DNA of 11,076 nt from JAKAWQ01 sp035549615 (GTDB lineage Bacteria; Pseudomonadota; Alphaproteobacteria; Acetobacterales; Acetobacteraceae), in assembly GCA_035549615.1 (NCBI GenBank), contig DASZQO010000280.1, positions 1 to 11,076 of the forward strand, written 5' to 3'. A model generated the notes under the pieces. The model saw only the letters and a program-made list of their open reading frames with translations. It was not told the DNA's origin and did not search any database. Below are positions 6,229-11,076 of the stretch, piece by piece. The position numbers and the translations under genes were made by a program. Position 1 is the first letter of the stretch. Each line of letters opens with the position of its first letter.

Positions 6229-7320
6229 TCACGTCCCATACATGTGGACGCCCAGGATGAAGCGGGCGCCGCGGGTCACGGGCATCACCTCATGCAGGAG
6301 CAGCGCCGACCAGATCACGGCGGTGCCGCGCTCGACCTCGTAATAATGGTCGGCATACTCGCGGAAGCGGAGCGCGCCGCCCTCATACTCGCCGGCATTG
6401 AGATTGATGGTCATGGTGAAGCGACGGTGCGAGGTCTCCTTGGTCGCGTTGTCGCGGTGCGGACGAAGCACGCCGCCCGTCGCGGAATCGTAGCGGGCGA
6501 TGCGATAATCCTCGCGCTGGCTCACCTTCGTCTGAAAGACCTTGCGCATCTCGCGCGAGACCCGGCGATTGAAACATTGATCGAGGAAAGCCTGCACCGC
6601 CGGATCGCGCACCACATACTCGGTGAGCTGGCCGTAGCTGCCGGCATGCTCGACCTTGAAATCGCCCCGCTCCCGGTCATGGCCTTCGCTGCGGAACCCG
6701 TCCGACTGCCATGAGGCGACGGGCTTGTGAAACAGCTCGATCAGCCGGGCGCAATGTTCTTCCTCCAGCACGCGCGGCAGCAGCAGGACAGGCGCTTGCA
6801 TGCTCACGCGCAGGCCCCGCGGCGGAAAGCTGGCGCGCAGACAGGCGAGTGCCGCCGCGGCGAGGGGCGCAGGATCCGCGGGCGCCGTCACGTCGGCGCG
6901 CAGCACGCGCGCGACCCGGTGATCGGGATCGAGGATGATCACGAGCGGCGCCTCCGTGGCACCGTAGGTGCGGAAAATGCCCCCGCCGCTGTCGCTCAGC
7001 AGGGTGAAGGGCAGATGCAAGGCGGCATGCCAGGCCTGGTTCGCCGCCACGGCCTGCCGGCTGATCGCGAAGATGATCGTCTCGAGCGCCGCGAACTCGG
7101 CCGCGTGGTCGCGAAAGCCGGCCAGCAGGGCCGCCTCGCCGCCTGCCGGGCAGAAGAGCAGCAGGAGCGGCCGGCCGGTGATCTGGTCGGCATTGCTGAA
7201 GGCCGGTTCGCCCGCCTGATCCAGCGCCGAGATGGCGGGGGCCGGATCGCCCGCCTCGAACGGCAGGAGGCCCGGTCGCGAGGCCGGCGCCCTGCCCGAC
7301 GATCTGGTGGCATCTTCCAT
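6229..7320 (-). CDS. Peroxiredoxin-like domain fused to an Fe(II)/2-oxoglutarate-dependent oxygenase
   Basis: A 363-residue predicted cytosolic two-domain protein. Residues about 18-165 form a redoxin (AhpC/TSA-like) thioredoxin fold: PFEAGDPAPAISALDQ near the start, the LLLLFCPAG strand at 52-60, GFRDH at 68-72, LPFTLLSDSGGGIFRTYG at 103-120 and PLVIILDPD at 125-133. The usual peroxidatic Cys with its following x-x-Glu, expected a few residues before FRD, is missing and that loop is about three residues shorter, so peroxidase activity is doubtful. Residues about 175-363 form a prolyl-4-hydroxylase-like oxygenase with iron ligands H288-x-D290 (LRPHRDN) and H343 (LLHEV), and the 2-oxoglutarate-binding R353 ten residues later. 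The oxygenase half therefore looks intact. A GAGGGG ribosome binding site supports the ATG at 7320. The hydroxylation target is unknown. The gene diverges from the YihY-family gene. Confidence 0.88.
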   Translation of the reverse strand: MEDATRSSGRAPASRPGLLPFEAGDPAPAISALDQAGEPAFSNADQITGRPLLLLFCPAGGEAALLAGFRDHAAEFAALETIIFAISRQAVAANQAWHAALHLPFTLLSDSGGGIFRTYGATEAPLVIILDPDHRVARVLRADVTAPADPAPLAAAALACLRASFPPRGLRVSMQAPVLLLPRVLEEEHCARLIELFHKPVASWQSDGFRSEGHDRERGDFKVEHAGSYGQLTEYVVRDPAVQAFLDQCFNRRVSREMRKVFQTKVSQREDYRIARYDSATGGVLRPHRDNATKETSHRRFTMTINLNAGEYEGGALRFREYADHYYEVERGTAVIWSALLLHEVMPVTRGARFILGVHMYGT

Positions 7321-7578
7321 GAGATACCCCTCGCCGCATCGTCATCGACGGCATTCGAGCCGGAGGGCCCGGTCCGCGCCCGATACCGGCATGCGCGAAC
7401 GCCGCACCGAGGCGGTCCTCCTCGAAGCTTGGTTAAGAATAGGTTCCCAGCTTCCCCTGCAACGGAGCTTGCTACCAAAACTCCCCAGGTGCAAGGAAGA
7501 GCCCCACCGGGGATCCGCCCGGCAGACAGGCGCTCTGGGGCAAGGGAACCGGCGGGAGAGGCTGGCCGTTGTCCCGGC

Positions 7579-8451
7579 ATGGCCGAGCCCTCCCGTCTCA
7601 ATTCCGCCACGCCCCTTCTCCGCCGGATCTGGCGCATCCTGAGGGCGGCCACATCCGGCTGGCTCGATGACCGCTGCCCTTCGATGGGCGCGGCCATCGC
7701 CTACTATGCCGCCTTCTCGCTCGTGCCCCTGCTCATCATCGTCATCGCGATCGCGGGTCTCTTCTTCGGGCGCGAGGCGGCGCAGGGCGCGATCCTCGCC
7801 GAGCTGGGCGGGCTGATCGGACAGGAGACGGCCAAGGCCCTGCAGTCGCTGATCCTGGGCTTCCGGGGAACGGAGTCGGGATTCCTGGCCGCGATCATCG
7901 GTATCCTGGCCCTGATTTACGCCGCGACAGGCGCGGTGGGGGAAATCCAATCGGCGCTCAACATCATCTGGAAGGCGCCGCCGCTCGAGGAGGGCGCCGT
8001 TGTCGCCGTCATCCGCCGGCGGCTTCTGAGCCTGGCGTTGATCGCCGTGATGGGGTTCCTGCTGCTGACCTCGCTCGCCGTCAGCGCCGTCCTCAACGCC
8101 TGGAATGCCTGGCGCACCCAGGTCTTTCCGATGCTCCACATCCTGCTGTGGGTCCTGAATCCCGTCACGTCGCTCGGGGTCACGACGGTCCTCTTCGCCA
8201 TGATCTTCAAGATCCTGCCCGACACGCCCATCGCCTGGCGCGATGTGTGGGTCGGGGCGACCGTCACCGCTCTGCTCTTCTCCATCGGCAAGTTCGCCAT
8301 CGGCGCCTATATCGGCACCAGCCGCATGGCCGCGAGCTACGGCGCCGCCGCCGCCTTCATCGTGGTGCTGCTCTGGGTCAACTACACCGCGCAGATCCTG
8401 CTCTTCGGCGCCGAGATCGCGCGCGCCCAGGCAAAACGGCAGGAGCGCTGA
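7579..8451 (+). CDS. YihY/BrkB-family inner-membrane protein
   Basis: A 290-residue integral membrane protein of the YihY/virulence factor BrkB family (formerly mis-described as ribonuclease BN). About six hydrophobic segments are visible, near 37-63, 103-120, 149-172, 185-210, 222-245 and 256-280. Family hallmarks are DRCPSMGAAIAYYAAFSLVP (31-50), ALNIIWKAP (126-134), FKILPDTPIAWRDVWVGA (210-227), and SYGAAAAFIVVLLWVNYTAQ (253-272) followed by ILLFGAEIARA. The molecular function of the family is not settled; a transport role has been suggested. The ATG at 7579 is used because no in-frame start with better spacing lies nearby; the closest purine-rich sequence (GGGAGAGG, 7554-7561) is 17 nt upstream, which is rather far. 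The frame is open far upstream, antisense to the oxygenase gene, but that part is not family sequence. The stop lies only 9 nt from the stop of the convergent dehydrogenase gene. Confidence 0.9.
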   Translation: MAEPSRLNSATPLLRRIWRILRAATSGWLDDRCPSMGAAIAYYAAFSLVPLLIIVIAIAGLFFGREAAQGAILAELGGLIGQETAKALQSLILGFRGTESGFLAAIIGILALIYAATGAVGEIQSALNIIWKAPPLEEGAVVAVIRRRLLSLALIAVMGFLLLTSLAVSAVLNAWNAWRTQVFPMLHILLWVLNPVTSLGVTTVLFAMIFKILPDTPIAWRDVWVGATVTALLFSIGKFAIGAYIGTSRMAASYGAAAAFIVVLLWVNYTAQILLFGAEIARAQAKRQER

Positions 8452-8460
8452 CGCCCGCCG

Positions 8461-9198
8461 TCACAGCGTGCTCATGCCCCCATCGATGGTGAGCTCGCTG
8501 CCGACCGTGAAGGCCGCTTCATCCGATGCGAGAAAAACCACGGCCTTCGCGATCTCCGAGGGATCGCCGCGGCGCCCGGCCGGGATCTGCGCGATCAGCC
8601 CTTTGACGGCGGCATCATCCATGCCGATCTTGCCATGAAGCGGCGTCGCGATCGGCCCCGGGCTCACCGCATTGACGCGGATGCCGCGTCCGATCAGCTC
8701 GCCCGACAAGGTGCGGATGAAGGAGCTGAGCGCGGCCTTGGTCGCGGCATAGATGCTCGACATCGGCATGCCGATATGGGCGTTGATCGAGGTGTTGAGC
8801 ACGATCGCGGCCGGGTTGGCGAAGAGCGGCAGCAGCGCCTGGATCAGGAAATAGGGCCCTTTCACGTTGATCGCGAAGGAGCGGTCGAAGGCGGCCTCGT
8901 CCCAGGCCTCGACCGGCCGGAACTCGCCGATACCGGCATTGACGAAGAGGATGTCGAGCCCGCCGAAGGCCTGGCGAAGCTCCTCGGCGACCCGCTTCTG
9001 GGCCGCGACATCGCCGGCATCGGCCTTGATGATCGGCACGTCCGGACCGAGCGCGGCCGACGCGGCCTCGAGGGTCTTGGGATTGCTGCCCGTGACCGCG
9101 ACACGGGCCCCTTCGGCCAGGAACTGCCTGGCGGTCTCCAGCCCGATGCCGCTGGTGCCGCCGGTGATGAGCGCGCGTTTTCCCTTCAGACGGTTCAT
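8461..9198 (-). CDS. Short-chain dehydrogenase/reductase, classical SDR
   Basis: A 245-residue NAD(P)-dependent oxidoreductase with a Rossmann fold. The cofactor motif TGGTSGIG is at 12-19 and NAG at 87-89. The catalytic set N111, S137, Y150 and K154 (YAATK) is complete with normal spacing, and the chain ends with the usual classical-SDR tail SELTIDGGMSTL. A Ser at 38 after the second strand, with no acidic residue at its end (VTGSNPKT), leans towards NADP(H), but this is only a tendency. The ATG at 9198 follows a GGGAGA ribosome binding site; the frame upstream to 9282 lacks family sequence. The substrate cannot be named; many relatives are annotated generically or as 3-oxoacyl-ACP reductase-like. 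It is on the same strand as the second SDR gene, 236 nt away, which suggests separate transcription units. Confidence 0.93.
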   Translation of the reverse strand: MNRLKGKRALITGGTSGIGLETARQFLAEGARVAVTGSNPKTLEAASAALGPDVPIIKADAGDVAAQKRVAEELRQAFGGLDILFVNAGIGEFRPVEAWDEAAFDRSFAINVKGPYFLIQALLPLFANPAAIVLNTSINAHIGMPMSSIYAATKAALSSFIRTLSGELIGRGIRVNAVSPGPIATPLHGKIGMDDAAVKGLIAQIPAGRRGDPSEIAKAVVFLASDEAAFTVGSELTIDGGMSTL

Positions 9199-9403
9199 GG
9201 ACGTTCTCCCTCCGCTGACGGATTCCGCCGCGTGCCGGCGAACCGTCGGCAGCACGGTGATCGGTTTCCCGCCGCAGGACAAGCCGCGGCGATCGGAAAG
9301 GATGGCCGGATCTTGCCTCCCGATCGGACAGCCGGGCCGCGCGGACCCAAGCCGGCTCCTTTCGCAGCCGCCTCCTATGGGCCGCGGGGGAAAAGGGACA
9401 ACC

Positions 9404-9420
9404 TGTCGGCCCCTCCGACA
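9404..9420 (-). terminator. Weak hairpin after the second SDR gene, possible terminator
   Basis: A 6-bp stem (TGTCGG pairing with CCGACA, 5-nt loop) begins 15 nt after the stop codon at 9435 and is followed on the minus strand by GGTTGTCCCTTTT, a pyrimidine-rich but interrupted tail. This could terminate the 9435-10277 transcript. The rest of the 9199-9434 gap shows no gene or convincing promoter. Confidence 0.4.
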
Positions 9421-9434
9421 CGCCTGAAGGTGGC

Positions 9435-10277
9435 TCAGCCGAAGCTGGTCGAGAGCGTCAGCTTTTCCCAGGCCGCGATCTCGCCCTGAAGATAATCGAG
9501 CTTCTCGCGGATCAGCTTGAGCGCATCCGGACCCAGCGGCAGATGGGCTGGCGGATTGTCCGACTTGACGAGCGTCAGGATCGCCTGCGCCGCCTTGGCC
9601 GGATCGCCGATCTGCCTGCCGCTGACCTCGCGCCGGTGTCTGCGCAACGGCTCGAACACGGCGTCATAGTCCGCGATCTTGCGCTCGGCGCGCACCATCG
9701 AGCGGCCGGCCCAGTCGGTACGGAACTGGCCGGGCTCGACCGCCGTCACACGGATGCCGAGGTCCTTGACCTCCTTGCCGAGCGATTCCGACAGGCCTTC
9801 GAGCGCGAACTTGCTGCCGTTATAGAAGCCGATGCCGGGGAAGGTGATGAGGCCGCCCATCGAGGTGATGTTGACGATATGGCCCGAGCGGCGCCGGCGC
9901 ATGGAGGGCAGCACCGCCTGGATCATCGCGACCGGCGCGAACACATTGACCTCGAACTGGCGGCGCAGGTCGGCGAGGCTCGATTCCTCGAGGATGCCCT
10001 CGTGCCCGTAGCCGGCATTGTTCACCAGCACGTCGATGGGCCCGAGCGTCGCCTCGACCGCGGCGACGGCAGGGGCGATGGCGTCATTGTCGGTGACGTC
10101 GAGCCGGAGGCCGAGGGAACGGCCGGGCGCCAGGCTGTCGAAGGCGGCGCGCGCCGCCTCGTCGCGCAGCGTGCCGGCTACGCGATGGCCCGCCGCCAGG
10201 GCGGCCTCGGCGAGCGCGCGGCCGAGGCCGCTGCTGACGCCGGTGATGAGGAAGGTCAGGGGAGCTTGTGCGGACAT
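9435..10277 (-). CDS. Short-chain dehydrogenase/reductase, classical SDR of the longer 'oxidoreductase' type
   Basis: A 280-residue NAD(P)-dependent oxidoreductase. TGVSSGLG at 12-19 binds the cofactor, NNAGYG is at 86-91, and the catalytic residues N111, S139, Y152 and K156 (YNGSK) are all present. T36-L-R38 after the second strand, with a basic residue, suggests NADP(H) preference. After the catalytic region comes VEPGQFRTDWAGRSM (about 180-194) and a longer C-terminal part than in the neighbouring SDR, typical of the broad group annotated as oxidoreductase or SDR-family protein acting on hydrophobic or steroid-like substrates. The substrate is unknown. The ATG at 10277 is preceded by a GGAGA at a spacing of about 10 nt. 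Sequence differences from the 8461-9198 protein (motif residues, tail, length) show the two are different subfamilies, not a recent tandem duplication. Confidence 0.93.
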   Translation of the reverse strand: MSAQAPLTFLITGVSSGLGRALAEAALAAGHRVAGTLRDEAARAAFDSLAPGRSLGLRLDVTDNDAIAPAVAAVEATLGPIDVLVNNAGYGHEGILEESSLADLRRQFEVNVFAPVAMIQAVLPSMRRRRSGHIVNITSMGGLITFPGIGFYNGSKFALEGLSESLGKEVKDLGIRVTAVEPGQFRTDWAGRSMVRAERKIADYDAVFEPLRRHRREVSGRQIGDPAKAAQAILTLVKSDNPPAHLPLGPDALKLIREKLDYLQGEIAAWEKLTLSTSFG

Positions 10278-10423
10278 GAGGGAGGGTCTCCGGAATGCGG
10301 GAGCGGTGACGTCAGGAAGGGAGATGGGCTCTAGATAGGAAGGCCGCGCGCTGTCGGCAACGGATCATGTCCGCGGCCGATTCCCTGAACCGGTGCGCCG
10401 TTCGCGCCCGTTTCCTTCTATCC

Positions 10424-10490
10424 TCGCCGGACCTGATCCGGCGATCCAGGGCCGGCAGGACAGGCTTGCGGAGGCAAGCCCGGCAATGAC
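10424..10490. repeat. REP-like bipartite palindromic intergenic element
   Basis: Two adjacent stem-loops lie in the 268-nt gap between the kinase and dehydrogenase genes. The first is TCGCCGGA-cctga-TCCGGCGA (10424-10444, perfect 8-bp stem). The second is GGCTTGC-ggag-GCAAGCC (10463-10480, perfect 7-bp stem), followed by CGGCAATGAC. The CCGG-x-CCTGATCCGGCGATCCAGG and GCCCGGCAATGAC wording resembles dispersed intergenic palindromes common in alphaproteobacterial genomes. Whether it is multicopy cannot be seen from one window. It could also serve as the 3' end of the kinase transcript. Confidence 0.55.
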
Positions 10491-10545
10491 AGGAACGGGT
10501 GGTGGCGAAAGAAAGGGCCGCCCGCTGCCCGTCCGCGCCTGCGCC

Positions 10546-11076
10546 TCAGTAAACGGCCGGGACGTACATCTCCTTGGGCACGGGCCCCCGGAGATAGTCC
10601 GGGTTGCGCACGCGGGCCGGGAGCGTGATCGGCGCGTGAGCAACGTCCTGGTAGGGGATCCGGCTCAGCAGGTGATGGATGCAGTTGAGCCGCGCCCGCT
10701 TCTTGTCCACCGCCTCGACCACCCACCAGGGTGCCTCAGGGATGTGGGTGTGCTCCAGCATCGCCTCCTTGGCCTTGGTGTATTGCTCCCAGCGCCTCCG
10801 GGATTCGAGATCCATGGGCGAGAGCTTCCACTGCTTCATCGGATCCTGGATGCGCATCTGGAACCGCAGATGCTGCTCCTCGTCGGTGATCGAGAACCAG
10901 TATTTGATCAGGATGATGCCGGAGCGGATCAGCATCTTCTCGAACTCCGGCACGGAGCGGAAGAACTCCTCGACGTCGGCGTCCGAGCAAAAGCCCATGA
11001 CGCGCTCGACGCCGGCGCGGTTGTACCAGCTCCGGTCGAAGAGGACGATCTCCCCGCCCGCCGGCAGATGCGAGAC
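10546..11076 (-). CDS. ppk2: Polyphosphate kinase 2 (PPK2), C-terminal part, runs off the right edge
   Basis: The last 176 residues of a PPK2-family kinase, a cytosolic P-loop-like enzyme that transfers phosphate between polyphosphate and nucleotides. The visible part begins VSHLPAGGEIVLFDRSWYNR, containing the Walker B-type aspartate in FDRSWYNRAGVERVMGFC, the most conserved segment of the family. It continues with the lid region (IKYWFSITDEEQHLRFQMR, then DPMKQWKLSPMDLESRRRWE), the A-PWWVVEA-DKK-RARLNCIHHLL segment and a C-terminal tail ending PKEMYVPAVY. The Walker A loop and N-terminus lie outside the window. The single PPK2 domain with this tail fits the one-domain (class I) enzymes, which mainly make nucleoside triphosphates from diphosphates; that subclass is inferred. 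It is upstream of and co-oriented with the dehydrogenase gene but separated from it by the palindromic element. Confidence 0.93.
   Translation of the reverse strand, partial: VSHLPAGGEIVLFDRSWYNRAGVERVMGFCSDADVEEFFRSVPEFEKMLIRSGIILIKYWFSITDEEQHLRFQMRIQDPMKQWKLSPMDLESRRRWEQYTKAKEAMLEHTHIPEAPWWVVEAVDKKRARLNCIHHLLSRIPYQDVAHAPITLPARVRNPDYLRGPVPKEMYVPAVY

Noticed and set aside
6727..7578. Long in-frame extension upstream of the YihY-family gene
   Set aside because: The extension is antisense to the oxygenase fusion and is Arg/Gly/Gln-rich; family similarity begins only after the ATG at 7579.
8461..10277. The two SDR genes as a recent tandem duplication
   Set aside because: They differ in length, cofactor-motif residues, active-site context (YAATK versus YNGSK) and C-terminal tail, so they belong to different subfamilies.

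Overview
The window is GC-rich DNA (roughly two-thirds G+C) with tightly packed genes, most of them with weak, leaderless-looking or GA-rich ribosome binding sites. The families and the bipartite intergenic palindrome near 10.4 kb suggest an alphaproteobacterium, possibly a soil or rhizosphere member of the Rhodospirillales or Hyphomicrobiales. That placement is an inference from gene style, because no rRNA or marker gene is present. I see no tRNA, rRNA, CRISPR array, insertion sequence or phage gene.

Left part (1-2240, all minus strand): a GntR/HutC-type regulator (1470-2240), then an AT-rich control region, then an NMT1/THI5-like periplasmic substrate-binding protein (112-1110), then the first codons of what looks like an ABC-transporter ATPase running off the left edge. 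A good sigma70-like promoter (1302-1330) precedes the binding-protein gene. A perfect 13-bp palindrome sits in the spacer between its -35 and -10, which is a plausible operator for the neighbouring regulator. A strong hairpin lies between the binding-protein gene and the presumed ATPase gene.

Middle (2681-6158, plus strand): a membrane M50 (site-2-type) metallopeptidase with a C-terminal helical domain, an NtaA/SnaA/DszA-type flavin-dependent monooxygenase, and a secreted class A acid phosphatase of the PAP2 superfamily. The monooxygenase and the importer are close enough to suggest a shared scavenging role for an organic sulfur or nitrogen compound, but they are not in one operon.

Right part: a fusion of a degenerate peroxiredoxin-like domain with an Fe(II)/2-oxoglutarate oxygenase (6229-7320, minus), diverging from a YihY/BrkB inner-membrane protein (7579-8451, plus). 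Then come two short-chain dehydrogenases (8461-9198 and 9435-10277, minus), a REP-like palindromic element, and the C-terminal part of a PPK2 polyphosphate kinase (10546 to the right edge, minus).

These look like ordinary housekeeping and accessory metabolic genes. I found no convincing new multi-gene system. The observations most worth following are the operator-in-promoter arrangement, the peroxiredoxin/oxygenase fusion without its peroxidatic cysteine, and the M50 peptidase with its unassigned cytosolic domain. Long open frames antisense to real genes are frequent here and are explained by the GC-rich codon bias.
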